NCBI RefSeq assembly: GCF_014698305.1
Contig: NZ_JACJST010000010.1
Coordinates: 1-64,000 of the forward strand
From: Anabaena lutea FACHB-196
Lineage (GTDB): Bacteria; Cyanobacteriota; Cyanobacteriia; Cyanobacteriales; Nostocaceae
Length of the DNA stretch: 64,000 bases
Direction: 5' to 3'
Made by a program: the position numbers and the translations under genes
Shown here: one piece after another, positions 41,047 to 50,689 of the stretch
Layout of the letters: each line of letters starts with the position of its first letter
How positions within the stretch are numbered: the first letter of the stretch is position 1
Notes under the pieces: generated by a model
What the model saw: only the letters and a program-made list of their open reading frames with translations
What the model was told of the DNA's origin: nothing
The model's database searches: none

Positions 41047-42510
41047 TTGATTGGCAAGCAGTTTAAGAATCAAAGCTTTCGCTCCACCCTAGAATATGTG
41101 CTGGGGAAGGAAAAAGCTACCATGATTGACAGCAATATGGGTGGAACTACACCCGTACAACTAACCAGAGAGTTTGGTGCGGCCAGAAGATTTCGCCCCA
41201 ATCTCCAACGTGCTTGCGCTCATGTCATTCTTTCTATTCCTCACCGCGATGTATCCCATGACAAAGGGGAATACCATGAACATTTGGAGGATGAGCAATA
41301 CACAGAAATTGCCCAGCATTGGCTCAAGTCCATGAAATTCTTGGGAGAGGAATTAAATCAAAGCCAGTACATTGTTGCCCGTCACCATGACACCAACCAC
41401 GAACACATTCATATCATTGCTTCTCGTATTCGTATGAATGGCTCAGTTGTACCAGATTCCTGGGATTATCGCCGCAGTGAAGTGATATTACGACAATTGG
41501 AGAAAGACTATGGTTTGGAGGCTGTATCCTGTAGCAGTGACAGAGTAGCTCAAAGAGTTCAAGAGGAGAGTGGGGTGGAAACAACTGTTAGTAACCGCCA
41601 TTCTCAAACCCAAAAACAGAAACATCACTCTTCTAATCAACCACCTATTACCCAACTGTTAGCAGACATCATTGATGCAGCTACGAAAGACCAACCAACT
41701 GTTACCCAATTGATACAGAGACTTCAGCAACAAGGTGTTGTGGTTCATCCCCAATTTAATGCTGGGGGGTTGTTTAAAGAAGCGATCGCTTTCGAGTTGA
41801 ATGATGTCAAAGTTGGTGGCTATAAATTAGGTTCAGCATATAGCTTTCCAGGGCTTCAGAAAAAACGAGGCGTATCTTATAACCCTGAACGGGACTTACC
41901 TGCAATACATTCCTGTCGGGGTAAAAAACAGGTTGAAATGCCAGAAACTACTGTCAAAACAATGATGGCAACATTGTCCCCAGAGGACGAAATAGCATTA
42001 GTTAATACAAATACCAACGACATTAATCAAGCGATAGCGAAGCGCCCCGCAGGAATTTCACAGAGCGCAGGGCCAAAGGCAATCGCTTCAGAAAAGTCTT
42101 CAAAAAATGCTCTTGACAGTGAACCTAGCAGTGCAATTTCTGTAAACGGGAATAGCCAAACTTCCAGTCGGGTAGGTGATGTAATACCATCCCTGAGCGC
42201 ACACCAGCAGGGTAATAAACCAAAAAACTACGCTAACAGCATCAGCCCCATTATCCGCCTGTTTTGGCAGCAAGCAGGGCAACCTGAAACATATTCAGGA
42301 AAATACTACGACCTTGAACTAGAAAGAGATATTCTCAAACTGCGACGCAAAAGTGGAGAAGAAATTGCAGAAATTCCCCTCCATGATGGTGCTGAAAGCA
42401 AAGATAAAGGTTTGACATCCGAAGATTTAATAATACTGGAGAGACTCAAAGAGTTGCTATTAAATCACAATCAGCAGCAAGAACCAGAAAATCAAAAAGA
42501 ATTGGCGTAA
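41047..42510 (+). CDS. mobA: MobA-type relaxase (MOB_P-like)
   Basis: The frame is open from a GTG at 41029. The TTG at 41047 follows AAGGAG (41036-41041) with a 5-base spacer and gives a start of (M)IGKQFKNQSF, typical of the family, so I use it (487 residues). The catalytic His cluster RHHDTNHEHIHI lies at residues 112-123 (His114, His118, His120 and His122 among them). A Tyr in LEYVLGKE near residue 16-23 is the probable DNA nucleophile. The C-terminal half is low-complexity apart from an insertion at 42029-42088. It nicks the transfer origin and pilots DNA. No type IV secretion genes are in view, so the plasmid is probably mobilisable. Confidence 0.85.
   Translation: MIGKQFKNQSFRSTLEYVLGKEKATMIDSNMGGTTPVQLTREFGAARRFRPNLQRACAHVILSIPHRDVSHDKGEYHEHLEDEQYTEIAQHWLKSMKFLGEELNQSQYIVARHHDTNHEHIHIIASRIRMNGSVVPDSWDYRRSEVILRQLEKDYGLEAVSCSSDRVAQRVQEESGVETTVSNRHSQTQKQKHHSSNQPPITQLLADIIDAATKDQPTVTQLIQRLQQQGVVVHPQFNAGGLFKEAIAFELNDVKVGGYKLGSAYSFPGLQKKRGVSYNPERDLPAIHSCRGKKQVEMPETTVKTMMATLSPEDEIALVNTNTNDINQAIAKRPAGISQSAGPKAIASEKSSKNALDSEPSSAISVNGNSQTSSRVGDVIPSLSAHQQGNKPKNYANSISPIIRLFWQQAGQPETYSGKYYDLELERDILKLRRKSGEEIAEIPLHDGAESKDKGLTSEDLIILERLKELLLNHNQQQEPENQKELA
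42029..42088 (+). repeat. 60-bp palindromic repeat inserted in-frame in mobA
   Basis: Its ends AAGCGAT (42029-42035) and ATCGCTT (42082-42088) are inverted. It adds exactly 20 codons to the relaxase gene in a non-conserved linker, keeping the frame open. It is related to the element at 40886-40946. Confidence 0.75.
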
Positions 42511-42690
42511 TTTTACGGTTTTATCAGCAATGGTTCAGATTTATATCAAATGATATAAAACACAAAATAAAACCTACCTCCAATTCTACTTTTTTTCACT
42601 ATCACCATCACTGAAGTAACTTTTAGAATCTAATTTGAGGGAACTATTAGTAGTTATCTGTGATGTCTAAGTTACTAATTTCGCTTTGTT

Positions 42691-43221
42691 TCAATATCGT
42701 GTGTCTTGCTCAAAGGGCAGAGTATCAACATCCTCAAAATTACGCAAATCTATTTCCATCTGCTTCCTGCGTTGTAAATAGGTTTTATTATCAGTAATTC
42801 TTGCTTGCATCTGCTGTTCACCAAAATTGATGCCCTGTTCAGCATATCGAGCAGACAATTTATTGTAATTGTCAACTTCAATTTTTTTACGACGTTCCAT
42901 TTCTTCCAGCGATTGAACGCTAATACCAATACTATGAGCATATTTTACATACTCCGGTTTCAGTGAACCATCACCATTAAATTGCTGCTTCTCTTCTTCT
43001 GTGAAAAAGTCATAAGCAGTGTAATTTATCCACGGTTCAGGTTCTTTTTTATCTAGTTGTTGAAGTTGCTCATATTCAGATTTAAATCCTTGACCATGTT
43101 CATTAATATAATCATTGTCAAAACCATAAGAATACAATTGCTCAATGTATTCAGCTTTTAAAGAGCCGTCTGAATTGACTTTTTTAAAATACATATTTAA
43201 CCAGCGTTGTAACCTTGACAT
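42691..43221 (-). CDS. Hypothetical protein with internal duplication (176 aa)
   Basis: The frame extends to 43257, but the ATG at 43221 (MSRLQRWLNMYF) follows a suitable CAGAGG site. The protein holds two related segments: NSDGSLKAEYIEQLYSYGF (about residue 16-34) and NGDGSLKPEYVKYAHSIGI (about 83-101). Each has an acidic loop DGS and a helix, which could bind a metal or a partner. The remainder is acidic and helical. It diverges from the giant polymerase-like gene with 51 bases between starts, so the two share a control region. No family is recognised. Confidence 0.6.
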   Translation of the reverse strand: MSRLQRWLNMYFKKVNSDGSLKAEYIEQLYSYGFDNDYINEHGQGFKSEYEQLQQLDKKEPEPWINYTAYDFFTEEEKQQFNGDGSLKPEYVKYAHSIGISVQSLEEMERRKKIEVDNYNKLSARYAEQGINFGEQQMQARITDNKTYLQRRKQMEIDLRNFEDVDTLPFEQDTRY

Positions 43222-43272
43222 ATTAAATACCTCTGAAAAACCATTTATCATCAACAATGATCAAATTAAATT

Positions 43273-46200
43273 ATGACATTAGAATTTAAACACTTTGACA
43301 CTAGACTAAATCAATGGATTTATGTAGATGGCAATACCACAAATACTAACTCAATTTTAACTGAAAAACTAGATAATACACTCTTAGAATTCTTCTTACC
43401 AGAGAGAGATTTTTCCTTTGGTCAAATGGATGAACACACCTCAGCAGAAAACTTGAAAAACCATCCAAATGGTGATGTTCTACTGTTGTCATCCAAGACT
43501 AGACTACTTTACGGTTCAGTAGAATGTTTAGAAGTTATTGAAAAACTCTGCCCAGATCGAAAAGACCGTGGTGCTTACGGTTCTATTTTTCTAGGTTCGT
43601 GCAAAAATGCCATTCATGAAAAGTTAAATATTCTAGTGGTTGATGATACTACTGGGGAAAATGGAAGCATATTACCAAATGATGTGGCATATAAATTAGT
43701 AGGTGACTGCTACGGACAAATTTCCCGTGAATTATACAACCAAATAAGCAACACAAATGAACAAAAAGAGAAAAGTTATGCTGTAATACAGCACCGCTTT
43801 GGTTGGAGAGAAAGTGATGGAGAAGACACAAAATACAGATTTGGTAAAGGTACACTTCGTCCTTATAAACTAGAAAAATTACCGTGGGTCAAAGGTACAT
43901 CAAAAATCGACCTCATTATCCCCATATCTAGCTTCAAAGGAACAGATAAAGATAACCCATCTGCACCCATAAAACCCCAAATCAAACCAGGTTTATATAA
44001 TCAAACCATTTGGTTAGGTGAAAAATCACAGTCTCAAAAAGGTAAAACTGCCATTTCTCAACTACTAGCTTCTTTCCCCCAAGGTATCAAAGACTTTGCA
44101 GAAGAATTAGAAAAGCAAGCGCAAGAACTTGCAGAAATCCAGAAAGACCCAAGGAAAGTAGGACAGTTATATTGTGAAAAATACGAAAAACGCAAAACTT
44201 TTATTGAACAGCAAAAAACTGAACAATTAGTAAATGAAGCTGTAGAAAAAGCAGTGGAATTATCTACTGATAACCCTAAGATAGATGAAAATTTATATCC
44301 AGATGATTTACAAGAAGATAGTGAATCTGAACAAGATGACTTGTTAATGTACAAAATTATCAAAGCAGACTTACTTGGCCATAGCCAACTATTAGAAACT
44401 GAGAAAGTTAAACAAGAACTTACACGATTTGTACAAAATGAATGGCGGGATATTGCCCTTGGTCGTGTCCTCACCTTTGACCGGGGAATGATTATTCCCT
44501 CCAAAGAACTCAAAAATGGTGAGATTTCTGTGCCTTGGATAGCTGAGGGTGAAAAAATTCTTAACTTTCGCTCCCCCTTCCTCAATGCTAATGGTTTATG
44601 TGTTTCCATCAACAAACACATTGAAGATTACTTAGGCCCAGATGGCAACCCCTTAGCAGGAATTATTGTGGTCAACGATGAAGACCATAAACGCATTCAA
44701 GCTAGGATTGAAGCCCTAAAAGCACAAGGTATTGAAACTGAAGAATTAGACCCCATAGAAACAGAATCAGAACGTCAAGGTCGAGATTTTGATGGTGACT
44801 GTATTGGTGTGGAATTAGCCAGTAAATATCCAAATTTTACCGCCGAAGCTGAATACAGAAACTTGCGTGAAAATGCTTATGCTCCCACAGTCAAACTGAA
44901 AAAGCAATCTTTTTACAGAGAAGATGGTACACAACCTAAATTTGAAGAAATCGCTATTCACATGAGTGATGGTATTAGCGTTGGTATTATCAATAATCAT
45001 GTGACAGCACTGGAAGCTTTAGAGTCAGAAATTGAAACTTTAATAACTTATGGAAATTCTCAACAACAAACAGAATATTTAGACCAAGTTGGTAGTCATT
45101 ATAAAAAATTAGTCAATTTAGAAAATAATCAAAACCATCCTCAAGCCATACGGGAAGAATACAGAGAACAGATGCAGGAATTTCTCAACCTTGTATCTGT
45201 TCAAGATAGAAATTCTCAAGTGATAGAACAAGCAATGGCAATTAATCGCAATATGTACCGACAAATGATTGAAGCAGCTTGTTTTCAAAATCAAATTGCG
45301 GTGGATTTATTTAAAAGTGCCAAAAAACCTGATATGGAGGTAATAGCTGAAAACAAACGCTATCTTTATCGAGATGTTAATTATATAAAAGATAAAAAAT
45401 CTTCATCTGCTTACTTAAATGAAGGTATTACTACTACTGGCTATTCACCAGTAGAGTTACTAATTAACCAAGTTAATAAATACTTTGAAGCATCTCATTT
45501 AGAATCACGTCCTATTATCCAATTTCAAGATTTATTTAAAGGTGTAGAATTCATTCCTCAACAAAAATTTCAGGCTATTTTAGCTAAACAGGAATTTGAT
45601 GATAAATTCAATGTAGCCACCAGATTAAATAAACGTCGAGAAACTGAACAAGGACCTTATGCTGTTGTCAAAACAAGCAATGGTACAGAAATTACCATCA
45701 CTAATCTCACTCGCTATGAACATCCAGGAATTTGGAAAGGTTCTACACTCAATATTCGTTTAGAAGAAATTCCAGAAAAATATCGGTCTTTGCAACGTCC
45801 CCATACTTTATTAGCAATAGCACAAATTGATGGAGAGACGGAAAATGGAGAACCTAAATATTCAAAACTGGGAACAGTTAGTCAACAATCTGTAATTGAC
45901 TATAAACTTAAACCAGGAATGATAACTCAGGGAGCAACATTAGTTGAACTTAAACCTGAACTGAGAGAAAGTCAAATCAAGTTACTGTTTCAAGAAGCTT
46001 ATGCTGTTGCTGAAAATTTCTATAATTTAATTCCTGAAGACCAAAAATTAGCAGTTGCAGCCGCAACATGGAATATATCAGCTTCCCGACAAGATGAATT
46101 AGAACAAGGAGATAATTCAAGTTTAAACTCTCGTAAGAAAGTTTCTAACTTTGTATTTGCAACTTTTGGTAAGGAAATAGTTAGCCGATTAGATGAGTTA

Positions 46201-49200
46201 CAATTTTCACAACTCAAAGTATTAGGAATTGGTAAGGAAGGAGATAATTTTGTTGGTAGGGAATGGAATCCGCAAGAAAAATATTCGATAGAAATACAAG
46301 CCAGTCGCTATCCTCCAGGACATGAAAGACATAATTCTAGATTGGTATTTGTCAAAGATAATGATGAAGAATACAAAGAATTTGCTGTTTTGGAACAAAG
46401 AACAGGCCAGTTACCAATTGGTACTCAAGCACAAGCATATATTAAACCAGGTGAAGCTTATACAGCTACGGCAACTATTAATTTACCATCGCAACCACCA
46501 ATCAACATTACTATCAGAGAAATTAGCAAATTTTCTCATGCAGGTAAGACTTTTAATGGTGAACCAGTTACACTCACTATTGGTAATTTACCCGTTCCTG
46601 TTGACACAGCTAAAATTAAATTGGCTGGTCAAACATTAGGAGAACTGGATAATGATTCAATTCAAGAATTAAGAAAAATAAATTATTTAGCTAATGGTAA
46701 TCCGCTACAACTTAAATTAAAATCTATTGGTGATAGTCAACATGAAGGTGGTTTTATTATTGCTGAATCACCTCATGGGAATTTATTAAAAATTAATAAG
46801 ATTAATGTTTATGATTTTAAAGGTCAAGTTTTTACTGGAGAAGAATATAAAAGCGTTAGTTTAGAAGTACCAACCAGTAAAAATAGGGATGCTGTTTTTC
46901 TCAATGGAGAATTATTAGGAGTTCTTCACTATAAAAAAGATAAGGAAGCACTACAAAATTTGGGAGTGCTTAAACATGGTCAACAAGGTTCTGTGAATTG
47001 TACATTACAAAGTAATTTTTCTCACACTTTTATTAATATTGAACCCAATACAGTACAATATCCGCAAACTTGGACAAAGGAATCTCAAGCTTTTCAAGAT
47101 AGTTCCCAATTAAATACGGTAACAAAGCAAGAGGTGATGGTTGAAAAAAGTGGACTATTACTGGAGAAGATCAAAGAACGTCCGACAATATTGTTTACTA
47201 GTCAGGAAGATAAGGTACTGGGATTAATAGGAATAGCAGTGGACAACCACAAAACAGAATTAGTTCAGAATTGGTTTAAATCTAAAAATATTGAATTTAA
47301 TGTTTTACCCCCACAAGATGTACCACTAGAAACGAAAAAAGGTCTTTCTGTAATTTACTTGGTTAGTAGTACAATTCCATCTGATGACTTTGATGCTTTA
47401 AAGGCAAAGTTTGGAGAACCATTAAGTGCTGACGGAAAAAATAGTGCTTACAATGAATATCTTAATTCCCTTCCCAATAGACCACATATAATAGGGGAAA
47501 AACTAGCTAAAGTTCAGGAATTAGCTACAACCACAAGACCTGTTATAGTTACACCCAATTTATCAAATAACAATCCACCGCAGCAAACAATTGTAGTTCC
47601 TGAAAATCTACAAACTATATCCGCAATAGCTGAGATATTACCTGCTAATAGCACCATTGTCTCCAAACTGGAAGAGAAGGATGTTGTGATTTCCGGTAAA
47701 CCTGTGCAAATGGTATTTCCTCTGAAAATGCACGGTGAACCCAATCCTTTACCTGTCAGCACTACTATTGAAGCTATGCGCGGATATGGTAGATGTCATA
47801 CAACCAGGACTTATGAACCGTACAAAGCTTATGGGTTTAAAGAGGGGGATATAGCGATCGCTGTGTCCAGTTCTCAACAAGTTGCCTTTCAAGTAGGCAA
47901 ACAATACCGCATCACCCCAGAAATGATTGCAGATCCAGCATATCAGCAACAGTGGGCAGCAATGGAAAAACACAGCAGTCGAGAACTGTCCGCTTTTAGG
48001 GATAAACCCGAAGTGTGGGGACTGCATACAGAACCGCTGGGAGATTATGTCAACGGTAAAATCCTACCTTTCCCAAATGCAAAACTTGAACAGTCATTAG
48101 TTACACCTCCTATACCACCACCTTTATCTACAACCATACCCCTGGCATCTGTCATTACTTCTCCAGTGAATATCGGTTCGAGAAGTTCTGACCCTCTAGG
48201 TGCGGCTATGACTAATCCTACTGTTAAAGCCAAGGAGTTAGGCAAAATCCAAGGGGATTACCCTGTATCTTTCCGTGATAACGCCGCAGTACCCGCCGGT
48301 AAATATGGACCAGAAACTTATGCCCAAGATAAACCTGCTGGAGTCCCTTTTGTCTCTGCTGAACAAGCTTATCAACACTACAAAACTACAGTACCTTTGG
48401 GAGAACCACGAATACAGTTAATGGCAGAAATCATTCAAGCTAAGTTAGAACAACACCCGAAGTTGTTTGCAGCTATTACCCAAAGGGGAGGTGTGGAATG
48501 GCTGGAAAACTGTACTCACTATGTCACCTCTGCCAGAGATAACTACTGGGAAGGCAAGGGTAAAGAATCTCCATTTATTCGCGCTTTGATTGAGGGATAT
48601 TCTAAAGTGTTGGAAAATTCTCAGACTATTACCCAAGCATCGTCAGAAGTACCACCAAAAGAACCTGTACCAACGACTACGACTTTATCCACACCTCAAG
48701 CCAAAGATTCTGGCCAAGAAATTATTAGTTCCCCCAAAAGTTCCAACCCACTTGCTAATCTCCAACCCCTGAATGCTGCTGTAGCAACGCATATGCAAAA
48801 GGATGTGGCAATGGCTGAAGTAGCTACTCAATTCATTGGTATATCATCTGCACCACCTGAAACACCCTCTAGCACCCGTAATTATCAACAAGCTTGGGGG
48901 GAAAGGGCAAATACAGGTGTTTACTCAGACAATGACACAATTATGGTTTCAGGTTCTGGTCCTTGGAGGGGTGTTACTCAGCAACAAATTTTGGAAACTT
49001 TCAATAAACATTATGTACCACTGATTGATCAGGCGATCGCTTCCAAAAGTTCCTTTGTAGTGGGTAATGCTGCTGGTACTGACCAACTGGTAAAACAATA
49101 TTTAGAGACACAGGGATACAAGCTAGAAGCTGTAAATGATGGGTACACACGCGCAGTCAAGCTAGAACAAGATACTACGCTTACTAACCAACAACCACAA

Positions 49201-49803
49201 TCGGCTTTAGAAGTATCTTCCCCAGTACCTACACAGCCATCATCTGTGATGTCATCTCATGGGCTAAAGTTGCCTAACTCTACACCCATTTCCTCATCCA
49301 ACATTGTTCAAAAGGAGGTAGTTGCTGATAAAAGTATTCAGGATCAAGAAACAACATTAGAAAAATTAAGAACTTGGTATTTGACTGCACAAAAGTTAGG
49401 TAAGTCAGCAGAATATATTCAGCGAATTGCAGAGGTTGGTAATCAATTTAAGTCAGGTGTAGAATTAACAGAGAAAGCAGTTTTAGCAATGAATAATGAT
49501 TTTCAAGAATTACATTCTATCAATCGTCTTACCCAAATTTCTCAACGAATGGGGGATGTATTTGGCAGTCGGCAAGAAAACGGAGAACTTATAGTACAAG
49601 GTAAAGAATACTTGATTTCAATCAATAACTCTCATAAAGATTTAACGATTATAAAAAAAGATGGAAGTGTTTTACTCGATATTAAATTAGGACAAATTAA
49701 TCAGACTCAAATATCGGCTGAAGTTATTGATGTATTTGAGGAAATTAACAATAATATCAATCAATCTTTAGCATCTGTCAAAAATCAGTATCTTCAAGTT
49801 TAA
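43273..49803 (+). CDS. Giant protein with predicted single-chain two-barrel RNA polymerase core
   Basis: The 2176-residue protein has at its N-terminus an ordered set of landmarks of QDE-1/RDR-type RNA polymerases. They are NGSILPND (130-137), QHRFGW then GKGTLRPY (173-198, with Lys192), RSPFLNANGL (433-442) and the metal-binding DFDGD (505-509). MSDGISVGIINNHV (564-577) and QNQIAVDLFKSAKKP (672-686) follow. DFDGD is also the beta-prime active-site sequence. After a long beta-rich middle, an ASCH-like region (TTIEAMRGYGRCHTTR, 1497-1512, then EGDI 1524-1527) follows. Then come a NADAR-like region (EQAYQHYK, 1697-1704; NYWEG, 1757) and a SLOG-like Rossmann region (VVGNAAGTD, 1929-1937). Template and product are unknown. 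The whole-family assignment is by eye. Confidence 0.75.
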   Translation: MTLEFKHFDTRLNQWIYVDGNTTNTNSILTEKLDNTLLEFFLPERDFSFGQMDEHTSAENLKNHPNGDVLLLSSKTRLLYGSVECLEVIEKLCPDRKDRGAYGSIFLGSCKNAIHEKLNILVVDDTTGENGSILPNDVAYKLVGDCYGQISRELYNQISNTNEQKEKSYAVIQHRFGWRESDGEDTKYRFGKGTLRPYKLEKLPWVKGTSKIDLIIPISSFKGTDKDNPSAPIKPQIKPGLYNQTIWLGEKSQSQKGKTAISQLLASFPQGIKDFAEELEKQAQELAEIQKDPRKVGQLYCEKYEKRKTFIEQQKTEQLVNEAVEKAVELSTDNPKIDENLYPDDLQEDSESEQDDLLMYKIIKADLLGHSQLLETEKVKQELTRFVQNEWRDIALGRVLTFDRGMIIPSKELKNGEISVPWIAEGEKILNFRSPFLNANGLCVSINKHIEDYLGPDGNPLAGIIVVNDEDHKRIQARIEALKAQGIETEELDPIETESERQGRDFDGDCIGVELASKYPNFTAEAEYRNLRENAYAPTVKLKKQSFYREDGTQPKFEEIAIHMSDGISVGIINNHVTALEALESEIETLITYGNSQQQTEYLDQVGSHYKKLVNLENNQNHPQAIREEYREQMQEFLNLVSVQDRNSQVIEQAMAINRNMYRQMIEAACFQNQIAVDLFKSAKKPDMEVIAENKRYLYRDVNYIKDKKSSSAYLNEGITTTGYSPVELLINQVNKYFEASHLESRPIIQFQDLFKGVEFIPQQKFQAILAKQEFDDKFNVATRLNKRRETEQGPYAVVKTSNGTEITITNLTRYEHPGIWKGSTLNIRLEEIPEKYRSLQRPHTLLAIAQIDGETENGEPKYSKLGTVSQQSVIDYKLKPGMITQGATLVELKPELRESQIKLLFQEAYAVAENFYNLIPEDQKLAVAAATWNISASRQDELEQGDNSSLNSRKKVSNFVFATFGKEIVSRLDELQFSQLKVLGIGKEGDNFVGREWNPQEKYSIEIQASRYPPGHERHNSRLVFVKDNDEEYKEFAVLEQRTGQLPIGTQAQAYIKPGEAYTATATINLPSQPPINITIREISKFSHAGKTFNGEPVTLTIGNLPVPVDTAKIKLAGQTLGELDNDSIQELRKINYLANGNPLQLKLKSIGDSQHEGGFIIAESPHGNLLKINKINVYDFKGQVFTGEEYKSVSLEVPTSKNRDAVFLNGELLGVLHYKKDKEALQNLGVLKHGQQGSVNCTLQSNFSHTFINIEPNTVQYPQTWTKESQAFQDSSQLNTVTKQEVMVEKSGLLLEKIKERPTILFTSQEDKVLGLIGIAVDNHKTELVQNWFKSKNIEFNVLPPQDVPLETKKGLSVIYLVSSTIPSDDFDALKAKFGEPLSADGKNSAYNEYLNSLPNRPHIIGEKLAKVQELATTTRPVIVTPNLSNNNPPQQTIVVPENLQTISAIAEILPANSTIVSKLEEKDVVISGKPVQMVFPLKMHGEPNPLPVSTTIEAMRGYGRCHTTRTYEPYKAYGFKEGDIAIAVSSSQQVAFQVGKQYRITPEMIADPAYQQQWAAMEKHSSRELSAFRDKPEVWGLHTEPLGDYVNGKILPFPNAKLEQSLVTPPIPPPLSTTIPLASVITSPVNIGSRSSDPLGAAMTNPTVKAKELGKIQGDYPVSFRDNAAVPAGKYGPETYAQDKPAGVPFVSAEQAYQHYKTTVPLGEPRIQLMAEIIQAKLEQHPKLFAAITQRGGVEWLENCTHYVTSARDNYWEGKGKESPFIRALIEGYSKVLENSQTITQASSEVPPKEPVPTTTTLSTPQAKDSGQEIISSPKSSNPLANLQPLNAAVATHMQKDVAMAEVATQFIGISSAPPETPSSTRNYQQAWGERANTGVYSDNDTIMVSGSGPWRGVTQQQILETFNKHYVPLIDQAIASKSSFVVGNAAGTDQLVKQYLETQGYKLEAVNDGYTRAVKLEQDTTLTNQQPQSALEVSSPVPTQPSSVMSSHGLKLPNSTPISSSNIVQKEVVADKSIQDQETTLEKLRTWYLTAQKLGKSAEYIQRIAEVGNQFKSGVELTEKAVLAMNNDFQELHSINRLTQISQRMGDVFGSRQENGELIVQGKEYLISINNSHKDLTIIKKDGSVLLDIKLGQINQTQISAEVIDVFEEINNNINQSLASVKNQYLQV

Positions 49804-49847
49804 TATTTAATCAATTTAGTTTTTATTCAATTGATTGGCATAAATTT

Positions 49848-50630
49848 ATGACAACTAATCCTTTAACTATACTCACTGAAGAATCAAGTAAAATATCCCC
49901 TGATATTTCCCCTGCTAAAACTGCTTATATGTTCAGCCAACTTCTCGAATATGTTGGTTACGATGAATTAGAATCTATTCCAGTAACAGAAACAGTGAGT
50001 ATTGAAGAACAAAACGATGCTATCAAAACATTGGCATCTATTATTGCTAGTCTTAATTCTGGAAGAACAGTAGAAGAATCTATTTTAATAGAATTTGAAC
50101 CAGATGATATCCAATTAGAAAATCCAGAATTTATTCCTGAATCAGCAATAACTTTTGTAGATGATTTAACTGTGTATAAAATAACGGAGGAACAAGGTAA
50201 TTTAAATCAAATCAATTATGATTCGATTATAGTTTTGGAAGATGAACAAGAAGAAAACAAAACAGAAATATATGAGGAAGACATTATGTTATATGTTATT
50301 CCTCTCATAATGGCAAGGTTAATGAGCGAAGGAAGTTTGGTAGAAGATAGTGAACATGGAGAAATTAGGGTTTATCAATCAGATGAATTTACTGCTTCAC
50401 TACAAGTTACAGCGACAGAGGAGCAAATTTTAATCCTGAAAAGAAAACAATATTTATATTATGAAACCGAGGTTGCTTTAAATGCTGTTAGGAAAACAAA
50501 TTATGCTCATTTTCAAGCTACCACAAATCAATTAACAAAAGCCGAAATAGAAAAGTTTAAACTGATAGCGTTAATGGAGTATAATCAAAGTAATCAATTA
50601 CTTAAAAAGGAACAAGAGTTAGGAGAGTAA
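49848..50630 (+). CDS. Hypothetical acidic protein downstream of the giant gene (260 aa)
   Basis: It starts 44 bases after the giant gene's stop and is probably co-transcribed. The protein is very acidic (EEQNDAIKTL, FEPDDIQLENPEF, EDEQEENKTEIYEED) with a helical C-terminal quarter (KAEIEKFKLIALMEYNQ). No motif or family is recognised. The acidic character would suit a DNA-mimic or a partner of the neighbouring polymerase-like protein, but nothing in the sequence proves it. Confidence 0.55.
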   Translation: MTTNPLTILTEESSKISPDISPAKTAYMFSQLLEYVGYDELESIPVTETVSIEEQNDAIKTLASIIASLNSGRTVEESILIEFEPDDIQLENPEFIPESAITFVDDLTVYKITEEQGNLNQINYDSIIVLEDEQEENKTEIYEEDIMLYVIPLIMARLMSEGSLVEDSEHGEIRVYQSDEFTASLQVTATEEQILILKRKQYLYYETEVALNAVRKTNYAHFQATTNQLTKAEIEKFKLIALMEYNQSNQLLKKEQELGE

Positions 50631-50689
50631 TAGAATTTATGACTTAATCAATAAATCCGAAACATTGAGTAATAAAGAGTTTCAAAAAC

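Noticed and set aside
47514-48245. Several minus-strand frames of 60-90 residues within the giant gene.
   Set aside because: They are antisense shadows; no ribosome binding site or conserved pattern is present.
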